Source of the DNA: Neoechinorhynchus agilis
Taxonomy: Eukaryota; Acanthocephala
Direction of reading: 5' to 3'
Length of the DNA: 64,000 bases
Assembly: GCA_051530055.1 (NCBI GenBank)
Contig: CM121342.1
Span: 12,028,001 to 12,092,000 of the forward strand
Shown piece by piece: positions 1 through 9,702 of the stretch (position 1 is the stretch's first letter; the number at the start of each line of letters is the position of its first letter). Both the position numbers and the translations under genes were made by a program. The notes under the pieces are model-generated. The model worked only from the letters and a program-made list of their open reading frames with translations. It had not been told where the DNA came from and ran no database searches.

Positions 1-492
1 AACAACTTACAGACCATGATGTCTTGAAATCGCAGAGAAATTTGCGATTGAGTGACGAGTCAGGCTCTTTGAAACAATAACGATCTTAGCTTTCGATTCC
101 AATAAGTCCATTCGTGGTTAAACTAACGCGGCCGTACACTTATATACCAATATATTTCAATTACAATGTTTGCTTCTAAGACAATAGAGGTGGTTTCACC
201 TCACTAGCACAAGACGTTGCTCAGTCGGATGTGGCTGCGAATATGATATTCACAGTCACCATTTGCGTTTTACACGTTCCAGGAGATCTGCATTTCGCAA
301 AACTATCGAACGACGCTCCAACTGACCCACCGCAAACACGGTCCCATTTTGTTTCACTGAGCGTCAAAATGGTATCGCTGTGCGAAATAGTTGAGTATTG
401 CGGAACTGGCATCGGTGTCCACTGAACGAATAAACTAAAGTTGACTTTCAACTTGTTCGTTCGCAACACCTCACAGAGAGCATCGTAGGCCC
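1..492. other. No supported gene
   Basis: Short open frames of 60 to 80 codons exist on both strands between 220 and 470. None has a domain, splice context or repeat relationship that I recognise. I see no RNA gene here. Confidence 0.4.
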
Positions 493-495
493 GTG

Positions 496-1165
496 ATGCC
501 GAACGATATTCGTGATTGGAGGCTATTTGAATGCTGCGATAGTTTTTACACCAACCCTAGCGAGCATTTTTGTCATAAAACCGGATACTCTCCGCCATCT
601 CCGAATTCGAAAATCGGCCGAGGTGCTTTTGGTTTACTCGAAGCTTGTTCTAGAACTCACGATCACTGTGCCGTGAAAACAATTAAACGAGATATTTTAT
701 CCAAACCAGGCAAACAAGGCGACCAATCTACAAAAAAACAATACTGAGTATCATATTTCATTCAAATATTTTGGACTTCTGGAGATCGTATAAGGATAGC
801 GGCTATTTTTACATTATGATGAAATCAATACCGAGCGATGATTTGTATGAACATTTGCGTGCAAAACGACGATTTACTTAGGACGAAAGTATATTGATCT
901 TAGCTCAGTTTGTCCTCGTTTTCGATTACTTGCATAAAATTAATGTTGCTCATAATTGTATTAATGCTGAGAAGATTTTGGTAGAAGACAGCGGCTATGT
1001 AAATGTAATCGACTTCAGATTCGCTAAATTCTTAAACGAGAAAGCGATGACTATCTGCCGAACTGCAGAATACGGGGCCTTAGAAGTGGCCGGACGACTT
1101 GGATAAACAGCGAGTTGCGATTGGTTGGCACTTGCCGTTTTAGCCTGCGAGCTTCAGGTGGAATG
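496..1165 (+). pseudogene. PKA-like protein kinase pseudogene
   Basis: The conceptual translation follows the AGC/PKA catalytic subunit from the N-lobe to the middle of the C-lobe. Visible pieces are a glycine loop (GRGAFG near 620), the VAIK-type lysine strand (CAVKTIK near 670), the hinge region (YFYIMMKSIP near 810-840), the helix before the catalytic loop (DYLHKINVAH), the magnesium loop and the activation segment (CRTAEYGALE), then an APE-helix-like stretch (SCDWLALAVLACEL) to about 1160. The frame is broken at a run of seven A at 732-738, by TAG at 879-881 and by TAA at 1104-1106. The HRD catalytic aspartate is absent (HNC) and DFG reads DFR, so activity is lost even apart from the breaks. 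There are no introns, so a retro-copy is possible, but I see no poly(A) tail. Alternative: a divergent AGC kinase other than PKA. Confidence 0.75.
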
Positions 1166-1616
1166 AAGATTCTGGCCAAAACCCAATACGAGAGGTTGGA
1201 CTTTTGAAAGTTAATCCAGATAGACAATATGAATGCGGAAAAGTGGAAATGATAAGATTAAGGCTAGCAAGTTCATTCAAGTGATTGGCTTGTCAAATAT
1301 GTTCCAACGAAATGTAACGATGATATATAAGCCGGCTATTCATCCGGTCGAAAAAAAACCAAAATTAGCGCTCGTTTCCTTCAAAAAAATGGTGCAATGA
1401 AGCTATGACAGTGTACTTCTCCCCGGCAATATTTGAGAAATAGTATAAACTTTTATTCAGATGTAAAAGGTTCCTCGGAGGTATTATAATGTTGTTGAGG
1501 TGATTCCTACCCTCCGGACAATAAAGATGTTGATTTATTGCGATATTTCGCTGGGCAAATCCAGCATTCTCAAGCATTAATCCAACTTCAAAAAGTTAAA
1601 AATTAAATTCGTTTGG

Positions 1617-1970
1617 TTATGTGATCGCATTTTTGCGCCATTGATTCGTAGTGGATGCCGTACCTAGGAATCCCGGGAGTGCCACGCCCGTGTTTCCGGA
1701 CTGTTGTTTTGGTCCTCTGCAACCCCTGAGATTGTACAATGGAGGTAGTTTCAAACTAAAGTTCGACTTATTGCCCTCCATCGTATTTTTCGTCAAAGCA
1801 ATCATCATTGCTTCCATTATAAGACGTCTTAGTAGGACATGTTGGGAAGAGATAAAGCTGGCTTCATCAAATGCTATATTGTGCTGCATTCTCTCCGTGT
1901 GATTAGCGATTGCCGAAGAATGGTCAAATCGTTTGCACGCATATTTGCGCTGAGCAATCCGTATTAGCAA
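1617..1970 (-). mobile_element. Penelope-like element fragment, GIY-YIG C-terminus
   Basis: The minus-strand frame contains RRLIMEAMMI followed by TMEGNKSNFSLKL. This matches the end of the GIY-YIG endonuclease domain in the larger Penelope-like copy at 9703-11394 (VIIEAMYI, then TFEGNKTDYSLKL). Only the last part of the endonuclease is present and the catalytic GIY/YIG strands are missing. It is a dead fragment. The flanks (1370-1616) show nothing else recognisable. Confidence 0.7.
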
Positions 1971-2052
1971 CCCTTGTTGGGTTTGGTCGATATACGAAGC
2001 CTTGCAGTCCTCGATCGACTCCTCCCTCTATAGGGTGTTCCGGTATGACAAA

Positions 2053-2571
2053 TGATCTCAATGGGATGCCCACATTTCATTTACCCTATCAAAAGCAAAC
2101 CCTAGTCTTTACCTTCTCAAACTCCTCCGGCGTCTCGGCGTATCCCCTAAACACCTTGCTCACTTTTATCTTTCTGCCATCCTTCCTATCCTTACATATG
2201 CTTTCCCCACTTTCCTCGCCCTTTCCGTCAATGCTCTCCATTCCCTCGAAACCTTCCACAAGAGAGCAGCGAGAATATGCGGGACTTCACTCCCTCCCCT
2301 CGACGCCCACCTCCACTCCATTTTCCACCAAAACGCCCTCCGTCCACTCCAACCACTTCCACAATTTTCTTCCTTCATCTCTATATACTCTTCCTTCGTA
2401 AACACCCGTAACCCAAACCTTTTTCATCCCCGCTCGCTCGTACCACCTTCTACCAAAAATCTTTCTTCCCCAATCCCAAACCTTCACTTAATAACCGGAG
2501 AACAAGGAAGACTCCTAATCTGTCATCTCCTTCACAAAGCCCCCGATCCCGCATCAACACCCCTTCAATAA
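2053..2571 (+). mobile_element. LINE reverse transcriptase C-terminal (thumb) fragment
   Basis: One open frame runs from just after a TGA near 2052 to TAA at 2569-2571. It has the hallmark thumb region of APE-type non-LTR retrotransposons: WDAHI, SKANPSLYLLKLLRRLGV, then a long helix HFYLSAILPILTYAFP, and LETFHKRAARICG. The palm with the catalytic YADD is missing, so this is a 5'-truncated insertion, the usual outcome of LINE integration. It has no start codon and is not a gene. It lies between a Penelope fragment and a duplicated kinase relic. Clade (CR1/L2/RTE-like) is not decided by eye. Confidence 0.75.
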
Positions 2572-2654
2572 CCAGTCCCACCTCCCTTGCCTTCAACATC
2601 CGTCATCCATACACCGTTTAGCAAAGATAGGTGCTGACAAGTGTGTGGATCCTG

Positions 2655-3425
2655 TTGAGAACGCACTAAAATTGCAGTGCTCCGCGAAATGTTCGAATAT
2701 TGTTGTCATTAGTCCATGATTCCTAGACGAATGCAAATCAATCGGTTGTTCTCCTTGGCATCCCAAATGTCGCGAGCATTAGAGAAGTAAAAAGATCTGA
2801 ATATTGTTAGTGGTGATCTACAACCAGGAAACATTATGGTGGTCAGTTGTCTAATTACACCTGAACAATTGAAACAGCAAGTTTTTTACAATGCTTAACC
2901 ACTTGCTTGAACTTATAAACGAGAATCGAATTGATTCCACGGTCGCTATCAAACAAAAATGGATACATCGCTCAAATTTCGGAATAAAGAGCGGCGATCA
3001 TTTTTGTGTTTGCTACGATGAAAAGAATGAGTATTATTTTGTGGGGATGAGCATTTGCGGAAACGGTAAATATTCGGAAACGTTATTAAGAACAAAGCAT
3101 TTGGCGTCAAGGGCGAAAACGTTTATTATTCTACAAATACGGTAATGTGTTTAGCCAAGTATTTATACCAAAACATTTACATTTTGCTTTTATCCAATAA
3201 TTAAAGTCACTCTTTTTCTATCTTTACTTAGAAAAGCACTGTATAAAAAATTAAGTTTGTTAACGATTTAAGAGACAATCCATTACCCAATTCCTAAAAA
3301 GTCAAACATTTTAAGCTTTTTCATCTCGCAATCACACTTAAGTGCGATCGTTCTCAGAAATTTAAAATCACATTGATTTCTGCTTAAAATAAGTTCGGAC
3401 TTTCGAACTCTATTCTTTTACGCGA
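2655..3425 (+). repeat. Segmental duplication, copy 1 (kinase relic 3' half plus flank)
   Basis: This stretch matches 4712-5475 base for base over long runs, including kinase-derived coding sequence (AVLREMFEYCCH, then GDLQPGNIM) and the non-coding flank beyond 3146. Copy 1 lacks the kinase N-lobe that copy 2 keeps. Differences are scattered substitutions and small indels, so the duplication is not very recent. Confidence 0.85.
2891..3145 (+). CDS. Unidentified 84-codon open frame inside the duplication
   Basis: An ATG-started frame of 84 codons reads through a segment present in both copies of the duplication. In the second copy (about 4950-5190) the equivalent frame is broken. Motif-like parts include SGDHFCVCYDEKNEYYFVG. 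In position it follows the kinase piece, so it could be the C-lobe or an adjacent exon of the same ancestral gene, but I do not recognise a kinase motif in it. It may be a chance survivor in a pseudogene. Confidence 0.25.
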   Translation: MLNHLLELINENRIDSTVAIKQKWIHRSNFGIKSGDHFCVCYDEKNEYYFVGMSICGNGKYSETLLRTKHLASRAKTFIILQIR

Positions 3426-3429
3426 CTAC

Positions 3430-3839
3430 AAATATTAAAGACCATAATTAATTATTTATAAAACAAAAAGGTTTTTGTTATTTCAAATTACACACCTTCA
3501 TTGCCTTCCAGTTAAATGCGTTTGGAAAGTGCTAGGCATCTCCAATGACATTCAAAAACTTTATAAATAGAAATGATAAAATTTGTTTAAGATTTTGCTG
3601 ATCTTAATTTGGCTTCTACGCGAGACCACAATGGATTATTTTAATTCTCTTTTTTAGAAATTACATCTATTTATATTAAAATGAGGTTAATGTGCGAAAA
3701 TCGATCTACAAAGAAGAAACAATTGACCGATTGCTTTTATGAGCAATTACGTGATTCGCACTCATTGGCGATTCTTGGTAATTTTTTATATAGTTTGCCA
3801 CAACTTGTTTTTCCATTAATTTAATGGGTTTTATTGATT
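3430..3839. other. AT-rich spacer, nothing recognised
   Basis: No open frame above 60 codons with sensible composition, no RNA gene and no element boundary could be supported here. Confidence 0.4.
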
Positions 3840-4312
3840 GTGTACTTTTCGAGATAAGAGAATGTGGTTGAATTGTTTGCTCATCTTAATGAACTCGATT
3901 TCTTTTTTATGTGGCGGAAAAGATGAAGTGATTTATTATAAGTAAGATATTTCGGCACATACAAGCAAACCGGACTTTTTGCTCGTTAACGTTAGAAAGG
4001 AGTTTCTTAAATTAGTTAAGAAACGTTTTCCCAGTTCACTATCCGACCGAACAAGTTTTTTCATTTAAAAAACTCATCCCAATCGATTCGAATTCCCTTT
4101 TTTATGTCGCGAAAAAATTACAGTAATTTATTAGGTGCGATATTTCTGCGTTGTTCTTTAGTTTTAGGAAGGTGTTTCTCAAATCATAAAAGCAACGCTT
4201 TAACACCATTATCCAACCGGACAAGTTTTTTCATTTAATAAAGCTCATTCTAAATAATTCGATTTCTTTTTAATACGGCGAAAAAATTGAAGTAATTTAT
4301 TAGTTTCCGCCA
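3840..4312. repeat. Diverged tandem repeat, about 170-195 bp, three units
   Basis: Three blocks share the order TTTTTTATG, GCGAAAA, AGTAATTTATTAG, then a GATATTTC-type motif and ACAAGTTTTTTCATTT. The TTTATG landmark lies near 3908, 4102 and 4270. The AATTTATT...GATATTTC part also resembles the foldback element at 38774-38888, so these may be fragments of the same MITE family rather than a true satellite. Confidence 0.55.
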
Positions 4313-4449
4313 AATAAAAATGGCATGAACAATTCCATGTTCAACCAATTCGTGGCAATAACTCCAATACCATTTCGAAAACAATGTCAACAATAAACGA
4401 TTGAATATAAAAACATCTGATATCAGTGTTTGAATACCGTGTGAATTTA

Positions 4450-4900
4450 TGGATCCACTCGCGAGCTCTTTGAGACAATGGTTCAAATTACGATCGAGAA
4501 TATCAAGCCAGCGAAAGTTCACGACCACGATAATGAGGTTTAAATACTTGGGAGATTTAATTGGCGAGAGCGGCTTCGGGCAAACCATGAAATGTAAACA
4601 GAAAGGATCCAACCGCAACTTTGCAATTAAGATCTTAAAGAACGCCATTAGGAACTTCGAAATCCATGATTGTGAAGTCAAGATGGTTAAGGCAATAAAA
4701 GAAGTCGACGGAGAACGCACTAATATTGCAGTGCTCCTCGAAATGTTCGAATATTGTTGTCATTAGTCCATGATTCTTGGACCAATGCAAATCAATCGGT
4801 TGTTCTCCTTGGCATCCCAAATGTCGCGAGCATTAGAGAAGTAAAAAGATCTGAATATTGTTCAGGGTGATCTACAACCAGGAAACATTATGATGGTCAG
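4450..4900 (+). pseudogene. Protein kinase pseudogene (DYRK/HIPK/CLK-like)
   Basis: An ATG at 4450 opens a 105-codon frame with a kinase N-lobe: FKYLGDLIGESGFGQTMKC (glycine loop), NFAIKILKN (VAIK lysine), then a helix and AVLLEMFEYCCH at the hinge. The spelling and the LEMFEY hinge resemble CMGC kinases of the CLK/DYRK/HIPK group. The frame stops at TAG 4764-4766. Downstream it continues in relic form: a second stop, then DLNIVQGDLQPGNIM, where HADLKPEN would be expected. The catalytic loop keeps the aspartate but the copy is broken. It overlaps duplication copy 2, and the truncated sister is at 2655. A functional parent elsewhere in the genome is likely. Confidence 0.65.
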
Positions 4901-5475
4901 TTGTCTAAGTAAACCGGAACACTTGAAACAACAAGATTTTGGCAATTGCTTGAACTTATGAACGAGGATCGAAGTCATCCCACGGTCGCTATCAAACAAA
5001 AATGGAGACATCGCTCAAGTTTCGGAATAAAGAGCGGCGATCATTTTTGTGTTTGCTACGATGAAAAGAATGAGTATGAGTTTGTGGGGGTGATCATTTG
5101 CTGGAAACGGTAAATATTCGGAAACGTTATTAGGAACAAACTATTTGGTGTTAAGGGCGCAAATGTTTATTAGTCTACAAGTATGATAATGTGTTTGTCT
5201 AAGTATTTATACCAAAACATTTACATTTTGCTTTTATCGAATAATTAAAGTCACTATTTTCAATCCAAACTTAGAAAAACATTGTATAAAAAATTAAGTT
5301 TGTTAACGATTTAAGCGACAATCTTTTACCCAATTCCTAAAAAGTCGAAAATTTAAAGCGGATACAATAAAAGTGTTTTAAGTTTTTCATTCCGCAATCA
5401 CACTTAAATGCGATCGTTCTTCAAAATCCGAAATCTCGTTGCTTTGTGTTTAAAATAAGAACAGACTTGCCCACT
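4712..5475 (+). repeat. Segmental duplication, copy 2
   Basis: Partner of 2655-3425. It shares the kinase 3' segment, the GIKSGDH-coding segment (interrupted here) and about 280 bp of AT-rich flank. Copy 2 has a short extra piece (about 5355-5380) absent from copy 1. Confidence 0.85.
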
Positions 5476-5486
5476 CGATTCTTTGC

Positions 5487-5912
5487 GAGCTCTTACAGAC
5501 GACGAGTTCGATGTTGTACTGTTGAATGGTTGTGACATTTTGGGAACGGGTGATAATAGCAATAATTCTTTAAATCATATACAGTACGTGTATTTAAAAG
5601 GATAGATTCCGCTTTCAGGGTTTTTAAAGCCAGGAGAATATTTGATTGGTTGCCATATTTGCAAGCCTGAGCGACCCCACGTATACATCGGAAGCGACCG
5701 AGGAAATTGCGTGTACTTCTATTCGCTGTGGAAATTTTCTTGGAGCCCACACATTCTATAGGGAGAAATTTTTCTTTGTTATTATTGGTCCTTTTACAAT
5801 GGAAAACGGACGTGTATCTTCGTTGCGCTTCAGAATACGGATGGATTTGTTCAGAACGAGAGAATTGCTTTGCATTGTCTTCAACTTGCCGAGCGGACCG
5901 TAATGTAAAAAA
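5487..5912 (+). pseudogene. Unidentified coding-like relic
   Basis: Plus-strand frames give protein-like blocks separated by frame changes: DDEFDVVLLNGCDILGTGDN near 5500-5555, GEYLIGCHICKPERPHVYIG near 5630-5690 followed by SDRGNCVYFYSLWKFSW, and FVALQNTDGFVQNERIALH near 5820-5890. Composition and hydrophobic spacing look like real protein, but stops (for example near 5600 and 5758) separate the blocks. I do not recognise the family. Either an old pseudogene or exons of an unknown gene; no clean splice sites were found between the blocks. Confidence 0.35.
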
Positions 5913-6519
5913 AATTATTGGACAAAGATGTCTTTGAACCTCCAATAGATGGCGTTCCAGAAGAAGGTGCTCACATCAGGCGGATTTTTCGATTAACACT
6001 TATAAAAGTTCGAATAACGAAAAAGGACATCCCTTAATCTAGAACTCGATAGATTATAGATCACAAACAACACATTAGAGACTAGCGAGAGGCTACTGTG
6101 ACAACATTGCTTCTATTGCGTAAGACAAAAGGGAGTAAAAGTTCCAAAAGATTGTGACATTTAGCCTGTTATTTAAGGTCACTCGTAGCGCCGTGGTTAA
6201 AAATGTATCTAAAAAATACGAAAAATAAGTGGAGCAGTTTGTGGATCCATCAACTATTTCTACTATGAAATTGTTTTTAGAAGGAACTTCAACATTTCGA
6301 TTAGCGTCATGTTCATGTTAAAAAGTAAAACCTAGGACGGTGTTTCTCATACATCCGTCAAATTGCATTATTTGTTCATTAAATCGTTTCTACCAGAATT
6401 TTAAATCACGTCGATGAACAATACCTGTCGCGCACCGATATCGTAAAATTAAATGTTCTAATCTGAAACTATACATAGAGCGTTATTATTGGAAAGATAG
6501 TAATCGATTGTTACCAGAA
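5913..6519. other. Spacer, nothing recognised
   Basis: No supported coding region, repeat or RNA gene on either strand. Confidence 0.4.
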
Positions 6520-7250
6520 TCGATTACTAGAAGCGATCCACTTGACGAAATGCAGATATCACAAGGAGGATCCATCTCATGGTTTCCTGTACCATTTCCC
6601 CGTTGTGGTAGTTCCGTGAATCCGCTACATAAATGTTCCTAAACATTTCAACATCCACTTATTGGGGTCGATTAAAACACCCGACTGTATCTCCTTCGGC
6701 TGATGTTGTCTTTCCAATTTCCATTGATATATTTAGAACAATAATACTGGGCCGGTCAAAATCAGTAGCAGTGATTTTTTTGCGAGAAAAGGCAACACCC
6801 CTTGGAGTAATTTGTGTGTAGCCAGTTTTATCCCCACCGCCGAATTTTCCAATATATTGTCTACTTTCGTCAAACAATTGGATGCGGTAATTCTTTGTGT
6901 CTGTTACAGCGATTTTACTTTCTTATATCTAAATCCACGACTACTGATTACAGCAGAAGACATTATCACAGTGCACCTATTTCTTTGATCTCCTCTCAAT
7001 CGGGATATAATTTCTTTAATACGGTCCACTGAAAATATTTGGACGTGGTGGTTATCTTTGCCAACGGCGAGGAGTCATTTTAGAACTATGTCAATGCTAG
7101 TGTTCCTAATGACAGAAGAAGCTTCACGTCTTTATCGAATATTTCGATGCTGTTGTTTGATCGATCTCCCTCGAAAATGTTTCCTTTTGGGTCACAGCAC
7201 ACTCCCCACGAACGGCACAATAACCTTTCTTCACTAGTGCGGCACGATAC
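6520..7250 (-). pseudogene. NHL-repeat (TRIM-NHL-like) beta-propeller relic
   Basis: Minus-strand translation shows successive NHL blades. The first is RSWGVCCDPKGNIFEGDRSN then SIEIFDKD (7100-7230). The second is IAVTDTKNYRIQLFDESRQY then IGKFGGG (6790-6910). The third is TPRGVAFSRKKITATDFDRP (6730-6800), and the last is GCFNRPQ followed by VDVEMFRNIYVADSRN (6600-6680). NHL propellers in TRIM2/3/71-type proteins bind RNA or partner proteins. Here the frame is broken: TAA inside the last blade and at least one frameshift near 6920. No RING or B-box was found. On its 5' side it runs directly into a gypsy-type protease in the same open frame, which suggests an inserted or transduced piece rather than a resident gene. 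Confidence 0.65.
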
Positions 7251-7261
7251 CCAAGTAAAGG

Positions 7262-7590
7262 AAAGATTCGTTCTGTTGTACGTTCCGGGATCGATTAAGT
7301 GCTTCCTCCGCGCGTCGACAAGAAATCCGGTATATCGGAGGAAATCGGCACCCAGTAAAGGTCGTCGGATAGATGCTATGAGTAATTTCCAACTTACTCT
7401 TCTACAACTCAACTGCAGCGCTAATATTCTGGTTCCAAATGCGTGAATGGATGAGCCATTGGCAGTTGTGAGTGTTCGGTTTTGCGCGCTTGTTGACTTA
7501 TCAACCATCGACGCCGGCATAGCGCTAACCTCGGCACCTGTATCAATGAGGAAAAGACGTCCAGTCCTGCGGTCACAGACATAGAATAAA
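7262..7590 (-). mobile_element. Gypsy-type LTR retrotransposon aspartic protease fragment
   Basis: Minus-strand frame: RLFLIDTGAEVSAMPASM holds the catalytic DTG, followed by LTTANGSSIHAFGTR, a core sheet, and PLLGADFLRYTGFLVDARRK, the typical C-terminal ILGxDFL motif of Ty3/gypsy proteases. Length and order fit one protease monomer of about 100 residues. No gag or RT lies next to it, so it is a remnant. The frame stays open into an NHL relic on its downstream side. Confidence 0.75.
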
Positions 7591-7669
7591 CTATTTATTT
7601 AACTTTACTAACCGATGCACCTTGTGTCAATTAGCAGGTTGATCGCCTAGCCTTGTCACCGATCGTCGA

Positions 7670-7735
7670 TTGTTGAAGGACATCTCCGAGGACAAAAGCT
7701 GGAATTCGGCGGGAGGCGGTGAGTGTGTTAATTGT
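7670..7735 (+). mobile_element. 3' end scrap of restriction-endonuclease-type LINE
   Basis: The segment GGACAAAAGCTGGAATTCGG followed by a GAGGCGGTGAGTGTG-like stretch matches 15265-15305, the end of a LINE C-terminus. Only the 3' end is present. Confidence 0.55.
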
Positions 7736-7768
7736 CGAGAAATGAAGATTGATTGAATACATTTATCG

Positions 7769-8000
7769 TTATTGACAAAAATTTTTAGGTCGCCAGTTGG
7801 TTGTGTTAATTTCAGTGGAACCGTTATCTAGGTCGATTGTTAAGTAAAACCCCGTTGTTCCAGCATAATGGGTGAGATGATTGGTCCTTTTTACGCCATT
7901 GTTTTCTAATGAACGAGTGCATGACAGATCCGGAATTTGGAGTTGATGACGAACCCCGAGGGTGACGGCCGACGACGATTGATTGTTAGCCATGACCTGA
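7769..8000 (-). mobile_element. Jockey-like LINE ORF1 fragment
   Basis: The minus-strand frame contains ENNGVKRTNHLTHYAGTTGF, which parallels KNDGIKRIDHITYYAGTLRI in the ORF1 of the jockey-like LINE at 20742-22232. Only the N-terminal portion is present and no zinc knuckles are seen. Upstream sequence to about 8070 (KAYLAYSTNGWPHVLI) may belong to the same fragment. Confidence 0.55.
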
Positions 8001-8173
8001 TTGGACTGGATAATTAATACGTGTGGCCATCCATTAGTACTATAGGCTAAATAGGCTTTCCGATTTATGTTTGAAGATGTCGACTGGACAGGAGGTCCTT
8101 TGAGTTGGACATCCTTTTCAAGGACGTAAGTTTCTGTATCTTGTCACCCTCCGCTGCAAAGTTAGGTTGCAAA

Positions 8174-8358
8174 AACATTTTTTAAACTGTGTCCTTTCTT
8201 AAACGCAATGGTTTTCAACGTTTCTAGTTACGATACCAATTGAACCATCCAATGGAAAAAATCATTTTTTAAACTGTGTCCTTTTTTAAACGCAATGGTT
8301 TTCAACGTTTCTAGTTACGATACCAATTGAACCATCCAATGGAAAAAATCATTTTTTA
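8174..8358. repeat. Tandem duplication, 87-bp unit, about two copies
   Basis: The unit starting ATTTTTTAAACTGTGTCC recurs at 8177 and 8264, with the beginning of a third at 8351, giving a period of 87 bp. The two units are nearly identical, so the event is recent. The unit has no coding potential. Confidence 0.9.
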
Positions 8359-8803
8359 TATGCCGCCAGCTTTAAAATATATCGTAATTTTTTTCATTTG
8401 AAGAAACTTAACACCGTCCGTAAATTCAATAATGAAAGTTTTTATGAAACGCTTTAGAAAACGAATAAAATCGCTGTAAATTTAAAAACACTTCGAACAA
8501 GTAGACAACATGGCTACTTATCACAAATTAATGTTTCGATTAAAATAAAACGACAATAAAAATTTAAACGCGCGCACAATCAAGGACTAGGATTCTTCCG
8601 TTTGTTGTAACTTCCAAATCGCCGTCTTTTTTATCGGTTTTCATGTTCCTTTATCGTTCTGTTTTGTTCGCTGATGAATTGAGCGATTTTGGAGCTAGCG
8701 GTAGAATTTTAATTTCGTACCAGTTGTACTCGACGGTTGGATGATATATCTCTCCGTCTCAAGAAAATCTCTGTACCTTCGTTGGAGGTTATTCTTGCTT
8801 AGC
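8359..8803. other. AT-rich spacer, nothing recognised
   Basis: No supported gene, element or RNA on either strand. Confidence 0.4.
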
Positions 8804-9157
8804 TTATCCACCACTCTCGACCACTGTAAACACAGTCGATCGGATTAAACAGTTCGCCATTGTAGTGCACCCTTCAGACCGGTGTGTCGACTGTGGCATA
8901 TGATTCATAGGCAAGAACTCACTTTGTACTTCCATGCCACATACGAGGTTAGGTGACCGGACAGAAGGTAAACTTTGTTTCTCTTCTGTCAGAATTCCTG
9001 CTACCTCCTCGTGAGGTTCCCGACACATTTTTGTTATGGGTGACTGTCCCATGCAATTCTTTGTCGGGCACATCAAGAAAATCTCGGCTATTTTCGCGAC
9101 CCTACACGTTAGCATCTTCACGGGTGTTGTTAGACCGTTCCATTCGATCTCTGACAC
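8804..9157 (-). CDS. Unassigned open frame
   Basis: A 117-codon minus-strand frame with four or more cysteines in its first third (TCRVAKIAEIFLMCPTKNCM) and a proline/serine-rich remainder. I do not recognise a family. It sits among retroelement debris between a LINE ORF1 fragment and Penelope pieces, so it may be part of an element polyprotein or a chance frame. No splice or promoter evidence. Confidence 0.2.
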   Translation of the reverse strand: MSEIEWNGLTTPVKMLTCRVAKIAEIFLMCPTKNCMGQSPITKMCREPHEEVAGILTEEKQSLPSVRSPNLVCGMEVQSEFLPMNHMPQSTHRSEGCTTMANCLIRSTVFTVVESGG

Positions 9158-9234
9158 ATTGAGTCAAATGCGATCGCACACTCACACACTTTTCATACTC
9201 ATTAATAAGGTCAAGTTGTTGCTTTGATTGGATA

Positions 9235-9448
9235 GTATATTTGTTTTTGTGACGTCTCTCACCCACACATTTATTTGATCGAATTTTCGAAACTCGAGAG
9301 TCTCCTCTTCAGGTGTTGTCAACATCTAAAACACAAACAAGCGCTCGCTCAACATAAATTTACGTTTTGACTCGGGACCCCGGGTCCGTCATGCCCGTTA
9401 GCAGAGGCGCAATTTTCCGTGCTGCTACCCTGGGGGGAACTTAGGTCG
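9235..9448 (+). mobile_element. Penelope-like element 5' region, inverted fragment
   Basis: This plus-strand stretch is the near-exact reverse complement of 14500-14700, the 5' end of the minus-strand Penelope copy at 13340-14723. Shared landmarks are TCATGCCCGTTAGCA, the AATTTTCCGTGCTGCTACCC run and GATGTTGACAACACCTGAAG read on the other strand. It ends abruptly at about 9448 against a minus-strand GIY-YIG fragment, so the two Penelope pieces are joined in opposite orientation. Confidence 0.8.
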
Positions 9449-9610
9449 TGAGCGGATATCTGTGGTCGATAACTTCAGGGTCACATTCCCTTTGTTGCCT
9501 TCCATACGCTCTTGTCGCTCGGCCTGTTCTATCATCATGGACTCCATTATGAGCCTTCGTTGTAGGTGATCCTCACTCACTAGCATTGCTGCATTTAAAG
9601 ATAAAATCCA
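9449..9610 (-). mobile_element. Penelope-like element fragment, GIY-YIG C-terminus
   Basis: Minus-strand translation gives RRLIMESMMIEQAERQERME followed by GNKGNVTLKLSTT, the conserved end of a Penelope GIY-YIG endonuclease, ending at a stop near 9449. It is a different copy from the longer element at 9703-11394, to which it lies immediately downstream. Confidence 0.7.
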
Positions 9611-9702
9611 TGAGCATGTGAATGTGGGGAAAAATTATATATCCAATATGACTTTTATTGAAATATTTCGTCCAATCACGCTGGACTTCTTTAGTCAATT
9701 AT

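Noticed and set aside
221-469. 82-codon minus frame and 64-codon plus frame near the left edge
   Set aside because: No domain, splice or repeat support; neither strand is preferred by composition.
2166-2487. Minus-strand frames rich in Trp, Arg and Glu
   Set aside because: They are the antisense of a pyrimidine-rich LINE RT thumb region, which explains the composition.
6181-6200. Possible tRNA B-box-like sequence
   Set aside because: GTAGCGCCGTGGTTAAAA gives no A-box partner and no cloverleaf.
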